From Cognatundibacterium griseum (GTDB lineage: Bacteria > Pseudomonadota > Gammaproteobacteria > Burkholderiales > Burkholderiaceae_D): a DNA stretch of 64,000 nucleotides. Below the pieces are notes generated by a model that made no database searches, had not been told where the DNA came from, and saw only the letters and a list, made by a program, of their open reading frames with translations. This document shows, one piece after another, positions 1-8,390 of this stretch. The position numbers were made by a program, and so were the translations under genes. The stretch spans positions 186,001 to 250,000 of the forward strand of contig NZ_JACOGC010000005.1 in the NCBI RefSeq assembly GCF_014284195.1, written 5' to 3'. The stretch's first letter is position 1, and every line of letters starts with the position of its first letter.

Positions 1-317
1 TGCAAGACTCATTCTCGTCAGCGGACAGCGATATGCAACAAAGAGCATTACGCGAAGAACTCGTGGAAGCAGAAAGAATTCTGCTCGCTACCCAGTCTGC
101 GCTGGATGCTGACCGGCATCTGATCAACGATGCTGAAAATACCGTGATTCAGACACTAATGCATCAGGTCAGGGAGTTAATGCAGCAACAAGATCATCAG
201 GCTCTGCACCATGCGATCAGCACGCTGGCGCAAGGCACCGAAGAATTTGCGGCTCGACGCATGGACCAGAGCGTACGCCATGCCCTGGCTGGAAAAAAAC
301 TGGATGAAATCGCCTGA
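1..317 (+). CDS. hscA: HscA, Fe-S cluster assembly Hsp70 chaperone (C-terminal part)
   Basis: The frame is open from the window edge (first full codon at base 3) to the TGA at 315-317, about 104 residues. The sequence is the helical lid end of an Hsp70: Glu/Gln/Ala-rich, with segments such as REELVEAERIL and ALAGKKLDEI. By itself this could be DnaK or HscA. The fdx and iscX genes that follow directly identify it as HscA, the chaperone that works with HscB to release Fe-S clusters from IscU. The gene is truncated only by the window edge. It is the upstream member of an hscA-fdx-iscX run with a 31-bp gap to fdx. Confidence 0.88.
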   Translation, partial: QDSFSSADSDMQQRALREELVEAERILLATQSALDADRHLINDAENTVIQTLMHQVRELMQQQDHQALHHAISTLAQGTEEFAARRMDQSVRHALAGKKLDEIA

Positions 318-348
318 ACGGCATACTATTTTTGAATCGAGGCCTACT

Positions 349-687
349 ATGCCACAAGTTATCGTTTTACCGCACGCACAACTTTGCCCGGAGGGGACTG
401 TGCTTGATGTTCCGGAAGGTAAGTCTCTGTGTGAGGCATTGGTTGAAAATGATGTGGAAATTGAACACGCCTGCGAAATGTCCTGTGCCTGCACTACCTG
501 TCACGTCATCATTCGCGAAGGCTTTCAGTCATTAAATTCTTCCAGCGATGATGAGGAAGACTTGCTGGATGCAGCATGGGGGCTGGAATCAACTTCCCGC
601 CTGTCCTGCCAGGTAAAATTGGGCAAACAGGATATTACGATTGAAATTCCTAAATACACGATCAATCACGCACGGGAAAATCACTGA
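349..687 (+). CDS. fdx: ISC-type [2Fe-2S] ferredoxin
   Basis: This 112-residue protein is the adrenodoxin-like ferredoxin of the ISC Fe-S assembly system, an electron donor in the cytoplasm. The cluster ligands are visible as HACEMSCACTTCHV (C-x5-C-x2-C), with the fourth Cys in RLSCQV near the C-terminus. The acidic stretch SSSDDEEDLLD between them is the usual partner-binding helix. The ATG at 349 was chosen because the family begins MPxVxVLPH; the same frame is open upstream to 211, inside hscA. It lies 31 bp after hscA and 42 bp before iscX, the canonical order. Confidence 0.95.
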   Translation: MPQVIVLPHAQLCPEGTVLDVPEGKSLCEALVENDVEIEHACEMSCACTTCHVIIREGFQSLNSSSDDEEDLLDAAWGLESTSRLSCQVKLGKQDITIEIPKYTINHARENH

Positions 688-729
688 CCAACAACCTCTC
701 TCCGGTCAGTCACACTGAAGGGGAAAATC

Positions 730-924
730 ATGAAATGGACAGATACACATCAGATTGCCGGGGCACTGTATGATAAATTCCCGGAGATTGATCCTTTAAC
801 TATCCGTTTTACCGATCTGCATAACTGGATTGTCGATCTGGAAGGTTTCAATGACGATCATCAGCGTGGTGGCGAAAAAATTCTAGAGGCCATTCAGGCA
901 GCCTGGATTGAAGAAGCACGTTGA
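730..924 (+). CDS. iscX: IscX, Fe-S cluster assembly regulator/adaptor
   Basis: This small acidic protein of 64 residues matches the IscX (YfhJ) family over its whole length, with the family start MKWTDTHQIA and the central TDLHNWIVDLEGF. Family knowledge: IscX binds IscS and iron and modulates cysteine desulfurase activity during Fe-S assembly. A good ribosome-binding site (AAGGGGAAA) sits just before the ATG. It is the last gene of the hscA-fdx-iscX run; no hairpin terminator is obvious before the next promoter. Confidence 0.95.
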   Translation: MKWTDTHQIAGALYDKFPEIDPLTIRFTDLHNWIVDLEGFNDDHQRGGEKILEAIQAAWIEEAR

Positions 925-963
925 ATAATTTGTTGTGTTGCCACCAGCAGAACATTTGATTTC

Positions 964-992
964 TTGCTGAAACATAAAAAAACTCTTACTAT
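964..992 (+). promoter_or_regulatory. Putative sigma-70 promoter of the histidine kinase gene
   Basis: TTGCTG at 964-969 and TACTAT at 987-992 are separated by exactly 17 bp of A-rich DNA. They lie in the gap between iscX and the kinase gene. Predicted transcription would begin near base 999, giving a leader of about 115 bases. Assigned by eye only. Confidence 0.4.
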
Positions 993-1116
993 TTCTTGAT
1001 TGTCTACAATATTTCGCTGCTCCAAATATGGTAGACGCGTCTGAATTTGTGCAGGCCGGGAGTTTAAGCTACCTGACTCTGCATCCCACAGAACAGCGAC
1101 AAATTAGGATATGGCA

Positions 1117-2730
1117 ATGTGGTTTCGACATGTACTTTCCTCCATTCGCAGCCGAATCACACTTCGCCTGGCGATTATTGCCGCTGTTATATTTGGACTT
1201 ATGGTACCGTCCGCCATTTTGGTACCTTATCATCTGCATACAATCGAACAAGCAGCACGGGTTCGCAACGCAGAAGACCATAACCGGCTGGTTGAGATTT
1301 TATCGGTCATCCTGAGTGAGCCGCTGTGGCAAATCACGCCTGAAATTGCCAATATTTCAAGCGAAGTGGTTTACTCTGACCCTCGTGTTGCCACGATAGA
1401 AGTCATTACCTTACCGGATCGCAAAGAATTCATCAAAAACGACACCCGGCGCGCAACGCAAAAAGGCCCATTCACCAGCATGACGCGTGAAATACGGCAC
1501 GGCGGACAGATCATCGGCGAGGTAAAACTGACGTTAGCCGAAGACCTGCTGCAAGAAAGTCTCCGGTCTGATTTCCGACGCTACGTGACAACAGCTGTCT
1601 TGTCGCTGTTGCTGGCCGTTATTTTTATTTTGCTGGTGCTGCAATGGCGGCTGGTCAGGCCAGTCAGGTTGCTGATGGATGAATCGGACAGGCTGGCCAA
1701 CGGCGAATTAAACGACCCGATCGCCTTAAACCGGGAAGATGAACTGGGACATCTGGCAAATAGTCTGGAAGCCACACGGCAGGCGCTAAAGCGCTCATTT
1801 GGCGAGCTGGAAATTAAAAACCAGCAATTACTGGAATATTCCAGCACACTGGAATCCAAAGTACGGCAAAGAACCCAGGAGCTGGAGTTCGTTAACCACA
1901 ACCTGGAAGCCGCATTGCACAATGTGAATACGGCGCAGGCCGAATTAGCCAGAGTTGAACGCATGGCGGCACTGGGCTCCATGGTGGCAGGCGTTGCTCA
2001 CGAACTCAATACGCCGCTCGGCAACTGCCTGCTGGTTGCCAGCACCCTCGAAGAAGAAACACGTCGCTTATTGGAAATGGTGGAAGGCGGCCAGATCCGG
2101 CGCTCGGACTTAACCCGCTACGCAACGACAGCTGTTGATTCCACCAAATTATTATTGCGTGGATTACAACAATCTGCGCATCTGGTGGGCGATTTCAAAC
2201 AAGTTGCCGTCGATCAGTCCAGCGCCCAGCGTCGCACCTTTGATTTACTGATCACGCTTCAGGAACTGACGGCCCTGCTGCATTCCAGTCTGCGCAAAAC
2301 CCCGTTCACACTGGAGCTGGACATTCCTCCCGACATCCAGTTGAACAGCTACCCCGGGCTGTTAGGACAGGTATTTACAAATCTGGTCAATAACGCAGTT
2401 ATTCATGGCCTGGAGGGGCGCAGTTCCGGCCACATGCGCTGTACCGCAGAAAAGCAAGGCGCTTTTGTACTGATGATTTTCACCGATGACGGCAAAGGAA
2501 TTCCACAAGAAATTATTAACCGGATTTTTGAACCCTTCTTTACCACTAAATTTGGTCAGGGCGGCAGCGGCCTCGGCCTCAGCATTACATTTAATATCGT
2601 CACCAATGTACTGGGCGGATCCATTCATGTATCCAGCGCGCCCGATCGTGGCACACGCTTTGAAATTCGCCTCCCCCTGATTGCTCCTGGTGAAAAGGAT
2701 GATAAAGATCCGCTGTTCAAAGACCAGTAA
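1117..2730 (+). CDS. Membrane sensor histidine kinase (orphan)
   Basis: The protein is 537 residues. A membrane segment near residues 13-38 is followed by a periplasmic domain of about 120 residues, a second membrane segment near 155-175 and a HAMP linker (RLVRPVRLLMDESDRLANG). A coiled coil leads into the phosphoacceptor box GVAHELNTPLGN, then come the ATPase motifs NLVNNAV, DDGKGIP, FEPFFTTK and GGSGLGLSI. ATG 1117 is preferred to ATG 1111 because AGGA at 1106-1109 is 7 bp from 1117 but only 1 bp from 1111. No response regulator or receiver domain is in the window, so partner and stimulus are unknown. The large ligand domain matches no family I recognise. Confidence 0.9.
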   Translation: MWFRHVLSSIRSRITLRLAIIAAVIFGLMVPSAILVPYHLHTIEQAARVRNAEDHNRLVEILSVILSEPLWQITPEIANISSEVVYSDPRVATIEVITLPDRKEFIKNDTRRATQKGPFTSMTREIRHGGQIIGEVKLTLAEDLLQESLRSDFRRYVTTAVLSLLLAVIFILLVLQWRLVRPVRLLMDESDRLANGELNDPIALNREDELGHLANSLEATRQALKRSFGELEIKNQQLLEYSSTLESKVRQRTQELEFVNHNLEAALHNVNTAQAELARVERMAALGSMVAGVAHELNTPLGNCLLVASTLEEETRRLLEMVEGGQIRRSDLTRYATTAVDSTKLLLRGLQQSAHLVGDFKQVAVDQSSAQRRTFDLLITLQELTALLHSSLRKTPFTLELDIPPDIQLNSYPGLLGQVFTNLVNNAVIHGLEGRSSGHMRCTAEKQGAFVLMIFTDDGKGIPQEIINRIFEPFFTTKFGQGGSGLGLSITFNIVTNVLGGSIHVSSAPDRGTRFEIRLPLIAPGEKDDKDPLFKDQ

Positions 2731-2888
2731 CCGCCCATTCACAATTGCGATCGTACGATAGCAAATACATTGTTCCTGAATACCCGGGAGTGATTTGCGT
2801 ATTCCCGAAACAGCAACCGATCTGCTGCCAGTATTTGAAAAATTTACCATAAAACAATACCTGATCCGGGAATGCTGACTGCGCTTGC

Positions 2889-2897
2889 TGGTATACT
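2889..2897 (+). promoter_or_regulatory. Extended -10 element upstream of thyA
   Basis: TG-G-TATACT is an extended -10 motif 30 bp upstream of the thyA start codon. No good -35 box lies 17 bp upstream, which is acceptable for extended -10 promoters. It would give a very short leader of about 24 bases. Confidence 0.35.
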
Positions 2898-2926
2898 ACG
2901 CATCATTATTTCTTCCCCCTTTATTT

Positions 2927-3721
2927 ATGCGCCAATACCTCGACTTCATGCGGCATGTGCGGGATCACGGCACGACCAAAACTGACCGGACAGGCACCGG
3001 TACTATTTCGGTATTCGGTTATCAGATGCGTTTCGATCTGCAACAGGGTTTTCCGCTGATCACTACTAAAAAGCTGCACTTGAAATCAATCGTCCATGAA
3101 CTGATCTGGTTTCTGGCTGGCTCAACGAATATTCAATATTTGAAAGATCATGGCGTCTCGATCTGGGACGAATGGGCTGATGAAAACGGCAATCTGGGAC
3201 CAGTTTATGGCTCACAGTGGCGTAACTGGCCAACACCGGATGGTCAGCACATTGACCAGATCGCGCAGCTGATCGACCAGATTCGCAGCAACCCGGACTC
3301 AAGGCGCCTGATCGTTTCAGCGTGGAACGTGGCAGACATTCCACAGATGAAACTTCCTCCATGCCATGCACTTTTTCAGTTTTATGTTGCAGATGGAAAA
3401 TTATCCTGCCAGCTTTACCAGCGCAGTGCCGACATTTTCCTTGGCGTTCCGTTCAACATCGCTTCGTATGCCTTGTTGACCCATATGATTGCCCAGCAAA
3501 CCGGGCTGGATGTGGGAGAGTTTATCTGGACAGGCGGAGACTGCCACTTGTACTCGAATCACTTGCAACAGGTAGAAGAACAATTATCCCGCACGCCGCT
3601 GCCTTTACCGCAGTTGCGGATTCTCCGCCACCCCGAATCTGTGTTTGATTACCGCTTTGAGGATTTTGAATTCAGCAATTATGAATTTCATCCGCATATC
3701 AAAGCGCCAGTCGCCGTATAG
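2927..3721 (+). CDS. thyA: Thymidylate synthase
   Basis: ThyA methylates dUMP to dTMP with methylene-tetrahydrofolate, yielding dihydrofolate. The protein is 264 residues, the same length as E. coli ThyA, and similar throughout. Landmarks are DRTGTGT near residue 20, the nucleophile Cys146 in [31 protein letters not shown], and the C-terminal IKAPVAV. ATG 2927 starts the family N-terminus MRQYLDFM; an in-frame extension to 2885 has no family support. folA follows 14 bp downstream, so the enzyme that consumes the folate cofactor and the one that regenerates it are co-transcribed. Confidence 0.98.
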   Translation: MRQYLDFMRHVRDHGTTKTDRTGTGTISVFGYQMRFDLQQGFPLITTKKLHLKSIVHELIWFLAGSTNIQYLKDHGVSIWDEWADENGNLGPVYGSQWRNWPTPDGQHIDQIAQLIDQIRSNPDSRRLIVSAWNVADIPQMKLPPCHALFQFYVADGKLSCQLYQRSADIFLGVPFNIASYALLTHMIAQQTGLDVGEFIWTGGDCHLYSNHLQQVEEQLSRTPLPLPQLRILRHPESVFDYRFEDFEFSNYEFHPHIKAPVAV

Positions 3722-3735
3722 GGAATGTCATCAAC

Positions 3736-4218
3736 ATGTCTTCTTTGACTATTATTGTTGCTACGGATCAACACGCCGGCATCGGTATCAACAATACCCT
3801 GCCCTGGCACTTACCGGAAGATCTGGCGCATTTTAAAAGAACAACCAGTGGTCATCCGATCATTATGGGGAGAAAAACTTTTGAGTCCATTGGCCGTCCG
3901 CTGCCAAACCGGCGCAATATCGTCATCAGCCGCAACGCAACATGGCAACATGAAGGCACCGAAGTCTTCCCTTCTCTTGAAGCTGCGCAAAAAGCTCTGG
4001 CAGCGCAATCCGCTTTTGTTATTGGCGGCGCGCAAATATACGCCCAGGCGATGCCACTGGCTAATCATTTGATCGTTACAGAAATACAACAGGAATTCCC
4101 CTGTGATGCATTCTTCCCTCCAATTGAACCAACACAATGGAAAGAAATCAGTAGAGAATCCCATTATTCCGAACCCCGGCAACTACATTACGCTTTTGTC
4201 ACTTACGAAAAAATTTAA
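3736..4218 (+). CDS. folA: Dihydrofolate reductase
   Basis: DHFR reduces the dihydrofolate made by ThyA back to tetrahydrofolate with NADPH. The protein is 160 residues, typical for the chromosomal enzyme. Recognisable elements are the substrate loop GIGINNTLPWHLPEDLAHFK (Trp and the catalytic acidic residue), the NADPH-binding GRKTFESIGRPLPNRRNIVISR, and the FVIGGAQIY motif. It lies 14 bp after thyA and 9 bp before the DUF4337 gene, so all three are probably one transcript. Confidence 0.98.
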   Translation: MSSLTIIVATDQHAGIGINNTLPWHLPEDLAHFKRTTSGHPIIMGRKTFESIGRPLPNRRNIVISRNATWQHEGTEVFPSLEAAQKALAAQSAFVIGGAQIYAQAMPLANHLIVTEIQQEFPCDAFFPPIEPTQWKEISRESHYSEPRQLHYAFVTYEKI

Positions 4219-4227
4219 GGATTGCTT

Positions 4228-4800
4228 ATGTCATCTGAAGGCTTTCACGTGCATGGCCCGCACGATCATGAACTTGAACATGTCGCAGAACATGGCGGCG
4301 ATGATTTCGCCAGCCGCATCGCAGTGATGACGGCCATCATGGCAACAGTCGGCGCACTGTTTGGCTACGAAGGTGGCGCCACACAAAATAATGCGGCGAT
4401 GTATAAAAATGAGGCCTCCATCAAAAAGACGGCGGCAGCAAACCAATGGAATTTTTATCAATCGAAATCCAACAAACAAAACCTGGCCGAGCTGGCGCTG
4501 ATTTTACCCGGGGCAGACGAAGAAAAATACAAAGCCAAGATCGCCCGCTACGAAAGCGAAAAAGAACAGATCAAGCAAGATGCTGAAAAACTCGAGGCAG
4601 AATCCAAAGAATGGGATCACAAGTCCGAAGAAGCCATGCACCAGCATCATCGCTGGGCACAGGCGATGACAGCGGTACAGATCGCCATATCACTGGCAGC
4701 CATCACCCTATTGACAAAGAAGAAATGGCTACAATATGTTTCATATGGCGTAGCCGGGGTTGGCGTTATACTGGCCGGACTTGCCTGGCTACATATCTGA
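4228..4800 (+). CDS. DUF4337 family membrane protein
   Basis: This 190-residue protein has a His-rich acidic start (FHVHGPHDHELEHVAEH), one membrane segment near residues 30-48, a long charged, probably coiled-coil middle (KYKAKIARYESEKEQIKQ), and two membrane segments at the C-terminus. The arrangement and sequence fit DUF4337, whose function is unknown. ATG 4228 was chosen over the in-frame TTG at 4222 because AAGGA lies 8 bp upstream. It starts 9 bp after the folA stop, suggesting co-transcription with folate genes, though a functional link is only inference. The His cluster could bind a metal. Confidence 0.8.
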   Translation: MSSEGFHVHGPHDHELEHVAEHGGDDFASRIAVMTAIMATVGALFGYEGGATQNNAAMYKNEASIKKTAAANQWNFYQSKSNKQNLAELALILPGADEEKYKAKIARYESEKEQIKQDAEKLEAESKEWDHKSEEAMHQHHRWAQAMTAVQIAISLAAITLLTKKKWLQYVSYGVAGVGVILAGLAWLHI

Positions 4801-4814
4801 ATGAAAGAAAAAAA

Positions 4815-5603
4815 ATGAAACAGGTTCTCGGTATCCTGCTGCTGGCAGGTACAGTTATGGCCCAAGCCCAGACCGCCGATTTTGTGCAAATCGTTCCAGA
4901 GTATTATCTGCCGAAAGATGTAAATTTTTCCTTAGGCGCGGCAGCTCTTTATTTACCTAAATATAAGGGTTCGGATGAGCATCGTGTTACTGCTTATCCC
5001 TTATTTGATGCTCAGTGGAAAAATGGCGCATTTTTCAGCGCAATCAATGGCCTAGGTTATAACTTTTCCAAAACCCAGGGACTGCAATACGGCCTCCGCA
5101 TGTCGCTGGAGGCTGCCCGTGATGAATCACGTTCGGCTAAATTGCACGGATTAGGCGATGTCAATACGGCACTGGAACCCGGTGCTTTCCTGAATTATTC
5201 ATTCACGCCGAACTATTCCCTGCTGTCGTCAGTGCGGTATGGTTCAGGGATCGACCATAACGGATTGCAGATCAGTCTCGGCGGACGCATTTCCACTGCA
5301 CTCAACAGCCAGCACAGGCTGTCTGCCACAATTGGCGCAAACTGGGCTAACAGCGCATATCAGCAATCATATTTCGGCGTCACCCCACAGCAATCCCTTG
5401 CCAGCGGGTATGCGCAATACACGCCAACAGCAGGGCTGACCGACATTCGCCTGCATGCCAGCTGGCATTGGAATATCGATACCAACTGGTCCCTCACGAC
5501 TGGCGCATCCATCAGCCGGTTGTCAGGAGATGCTGCCAAGAGTCCGTTTGTATTTGACCGGACTCCGGTCACTGTCTATTCAGCTGCCAGCTACCGGTTC
5601 TGA
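4815..5603 (+). CDS. MipA/OmpV family outer-membrane protein
   Basis: The protein is 262 residues, with a signal peptide (MKQVLGILLLAGTVMAQAQ) followed by alternating beta strands ending in an aromatic C-terminal residue (AASYRF), as expected for a small outer-membrane barrel. The early ALYLPKYKGSDEHRVTAYPL segment is characteristic of MipA/OmpV (MltA-interacting) proteins. ATG 4815 begins the signal peptide; the same frame is open back to 4611 inside the previous gene but that part is a shadow. It starts 14 bp after the DUF4337 stop and is followed by a terminator. The actual cargo or partner is unknown. Confidence 0.85.
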   Translation: MKQVLGILLLAGTVMAQAQTADFVQIVPEYYLPKDVNFSLGAAALYLPKYKGSDEHRVTAYPLFDAQWKNGAFFSAINGLGYNFSKTQGLQYGLRMSLEAARDESRSAKLHGLGDVNTALEPGAFLNYSFTPNYSLLSSVRYGSGIDHNGLQISLGGRISTALNSQHRLSATIGANWANSAYQQSYFGVTPQQSLASGYAQYTPTAGLTDIRLHASWHWNIDTNWSLTTGASISRLSGDAAKSPFVFDRTPVTVYSAASYRF

Positions 5604-5922
5604 TCCAGCGCGACCGACCAGATCCGTAACCAGCCACAAAAGGGCGCAGTGCAAGCTGTGCCCTTTTTGTATTCCGCCTCAAATATCCCGCATTATCAGG
5701 AATTCAATCTGACACATTCCCCCACCCTCTCCACTTTTCATCTCCACCCGGCACTTCATGACCATCCGATGAAATATGCAGGAAATCCTGAAAATTCACT
5801 CTTTTTTTCTACATTATCCGCCGCATATCTGAGAGAATTCGCTCTTTGAATTTTTCGGCGCGCAAGCGGTTACCAAACTTGCCCAGGCGTCTCCCTTGTA
5901 CGACGTTTTTTTGGAGACCTCC
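5604..5922 (+). other. Intergenic region with terminator, no gene seen
   Basis: About 320 bp between the mipA-like gene and the decarboxylase gene. It contains the mipA terminator (5638-5669) and an A/T-rich stretch around 5790-5820 that may carry the decarboxylase promoter. No coding frame with a plausible start was found. Confidence 0.6.
5638..5669 (+). terminator. Rho-independent terminator after the mipA-like gene
   Basis: The stem GGGCGCAG / CTGTGCCC (one G-U pair), flanked by A and T runs, is followed by TTTTT. It lies 35 bp downstream of the mipA-like stop. Confidence 0.8.
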
Positions 5923-8193
5923 ATGAAATTCCGCTTCCCCATTGTCATCATTGACGAAGATTTTCGTTCTGAAAACACTTCCGGCCTGGGCATTCGCGCA
6001 CTCGCAGACGCCATCGAATCCGAAGGTATGGAAGTCCTCGGTGTCACCAGCTATGGCGATCTGTCTCAGTTCGCGCAGCAACAATCGCGCGCTTCAGCGT
6101 TTATTTTGTCGATTGATGACGAAGAATTCGGTGATGGCAGCGACGAAGAGACTGATTACGCACTGAAATCATTACGCGCTTTTGTCGAGGAAATCCGCTA
6201 TAAGAATGCAGATATCCCGATTTATCTGTATGGCGAAACACGGACCTCGCGCCACATTCCAAATGACATCTTGCGCGAACTGCATGGCTTCATTCATATG
6301 TTTGAAGACACTCCTGAATTCGTCGCACGGCACATCATCCGGGAAGCAAAGTCTTATCTCGACAGTCTGGCGCCGCCATTTTTCCGCGCGCTGGTTCACT
6401 ATGCCAACGATGGTTCTTACTCCTGGCATTGCCCCGGACACTCCGGCGGCGTAGCTTTTCTGAAATCACCGATCGGCCAGATGTTTCACCAGTTTTTTGG
6501 CGAAAACATGCTGCGTGCCGACGTCTGTAACGCGGTAGAAGAGCTCGGCCAATTACTCGACCATACTGGTCCGGTAGCCGCCTCAGAACGTAACGCGGCA
6601 CGTATTTTTAATGCAGATCACTGCTACTTCGTCACTAATGGCACATCGACCTCGAATAAGATGGTCTGGCATTCCACCGTTGCGCCGGGCGATATCGTCG
6701 TGGTCGACCGCAACTGCCATAAATCCATTCTGCACTCCATCATCATGTGCGGCGCAATTCCGGTATTTTTAATGCCCACCCGGAATCATCTTGGCATCAT
6801 CGGCCCTATTCCGCTGGAAGAATTCAGCATGGAAAGCATCCGTAAAAAAATCGAAGCCAATCCATTCGCACGTGAAGCAAAGAACAAAAAACCCCGGATT
6901 CTGACGATTACACAATCGACCTATGATGGCGTGCTGTACAACGTCGAAGTATTAAAAAACATGCTGGATGGCGAGATTGACACCCTGCACTTTGACGAAG
7001 CATGGTTGCCGCATGCCACCTTCCACCCCTTCTATCAGGACATGCATGCCATTGGCAAAGACCGGCCAAGAGCAAAAAAATCAATGATTTTCTCGACCCA
7101 ATCCACGCACAAACTGCTGGCTGGTATTTCCCAGGCGTCGCAGATCCTGGTGCGTGAATCGGAAACCGTGAAACTGGATAAGGACAGCTTCAATGAAGCC
7201 TACCTGATGCATACGTCTACCTCGCCGCAGTATTCGATCATCGCATCATGCGACGTCGCTGCAGCCATGATGGAAGCGCCTGGTGGCGAAGCACTGGTCG
7301 AAGAGTCGATTCTGGAAGCGCTGGACTTTCGCCGCGCCATGCGCAAAGTCGATCAGGAATGGGGCCAGGACTGGTGGTTCCAGGTCTGGGGACCGGAAGA
7401 ATTCGCTGCAGATGGCGTTGGTTCCAGAGAAGACTGGGTCATTCGTGCTGAAGACGACTGGCACGGTTTTGGCAAACTTGCCTCCGGCTTCAACATGCTG
7501 GACCCGATCAAGGCAACCATCGTCACTCCCGGCCTGTCTCTCGAAGGTAAATTCGGTGAAACAGGCATCCCGGCATCGATTGTGACCAAATATCTGGCTG
7601 AACATGGCGTGATTGTAGAGAAATGCGGCCTGTATTCTTTCTTCATCATGTTTACGATCGGCATTACCAAAGGTCGTTGGAACACGTTGCTGACCGCGTT
7701 GCAACAATTCAAGGACGATTACGATAAAAATCAGCCGATGTGGCGTATTTTGCCGGAATTTGCAGCCGCCAATCCACGTTACGAAGGTGTTGGCCTGAAA
7801 GACCTGTGTCAGGGCATCCATGAAGCCTATAAGTCACACGACGTTGCCCGCCTGACAACTGAAATGTATTTATCCGACATGCAGCCCGCCATGAAGCCAT
7901 CTGACGCATTCGCTATGATGGCGCATCGTGAAATTGAGCGTGTGTCGATTGATGAGCTGGAAGGCCGGGTCACTGCAATTCTGCTGACGCCCTACCCGCC
8001 AGGTATTCCGCTATTAATTCCGGGGGAGCGTTTTAACCGGACAATCGTCGATTACCTGCGCTTCGTGCGCGATTTCAACGAGAAATTCCCGGGTTTTGAA
8101 ACAGATTGCCATGGTCTGGTCAAAGCCGAACTGGATGGAAAACGCGGATATTTTGTCGATTGCGTCAGACTGGCAGCAGAAGCAGGAAAATAA
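5923..8193 (+). CDS. Arginine/lysine/ornithine decarboxylase, AdiA-like (PLP-dependent)
   Basis: The protein is 756 residues, the length of E. coli AdiA. It has an N-terminal flavodoxin-like wing domain, then the aminotransferase-fold core (YSWHCPGHSGGVAFLKSP) with the cofactor aspartate in HFDEAW (D358) and the PLP lysine in STHKLLA (K397), then a C-terminal domain with TPYPPGIPLLIPGE. It removes CO2 from a basic amino acid, consuming a proton. WHGF...MLDPIK resembles AdiA most, but lysine or ornithine cannot be excluded. GGAG 7 bp before ATG 5923 supports this start over the in-frame TTG at 5896. No antiporter gene adjoins it, unlike enterobacterial acid-resistance systems. Confidence 0.93.
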   Translation: MKFRFPIVIIDEDFRSENTSGLGIRALADAIESEGMEVLGVTSYGDLSQFAQQQSRASAFILSIDDEEFGDGSDEETDYALKSLRAFVEEIRYKNADIPIYLYGETRTSRHIPNDILRELHGFIHMFEDTPEFVARHIIREAKSYLDSLAPPFFRALVHYANDGSYSWHCPGHSGGVAFLKSPIGQMFHQFFGENMLRADVCNAVEELGQLLDHTGPVAASERNAARIFNADHCYFVTNGTSTSNKMVWHSTVAPGDIVVVDRNCHKSILHSIIMCGAIPVFLMPTRNHLGIIGPIPLEEFSMESIRKKIEANPFAREAKNKKPRILTITQSTYDGVLYNVEVLKNMLDGEIDTLHFDEAWLPHATFHPFYQDMHAIGKDRPRAKKSMIFSTQSTHKLLAGISQASQILVRESETVKLDKDSFNEAYLMHTSTSPQYSIIASCDVAAAMMEAPGGEALVEESILEALDFRRAMRKVDQEWGQDWWFQVWGPEEFAADGVGSREDWVIRAEDDWHGFGKLASGFNMLDPIKATIVTPGLSLEGKFGETGIPASIVTKYLAEHGVIVEKCGLYSFFIMFTIGITKGRWNTLLTALQQFKDDYDKNQPMWRILPEFAAANPRYEGVGLKDLCQGIHEAYKSHDVARLTTEMYLSDMQPAMKPSDAFAMMAHREIERVSIDELEGRVTAILLTPYPPGIPLLIPGERFNRTIVDYLRFVRDFNEKFPGFETDCHGLVKAELDGKRGYFVDCVRLAAEAGK

Positions 8194-8214
8194 AAACAGC
8201 GTATCTCGTATCTG

Positions 8215-8258
8215 AAAAAAATCCCTGAAGACAACAGTCTGTCAGGGATTTTTTTTAA
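8215..8258 (+). terminator. Rho-independent terminator after the decarboxylase
   Basis: AAAATCCCTGA and TCAGGGATTTT form an 11-bp stem followed by a T8 run, 22 bp after the decarboxylase stop codon. Confidence 0.92.
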
Positions 8259-8390
8259 TTATTGCAAACATTTTGCCTGGAACCGGCAGATCGCTTGCTG
8301 CTTGCAGTAAAAAAGCAGTAACATCAGACGAATACATGATCAGAATGCCATTTCCTGAACAAGGTCGTCACCGGATATATACGGAAAAAC

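Noticed and set aside
4611..4814. Upstream extension of the mipA-like frame through the DUF4337 gene
   Set aside because: It overlaps a real gene in another frame, and the signal peptide starts at 4815.
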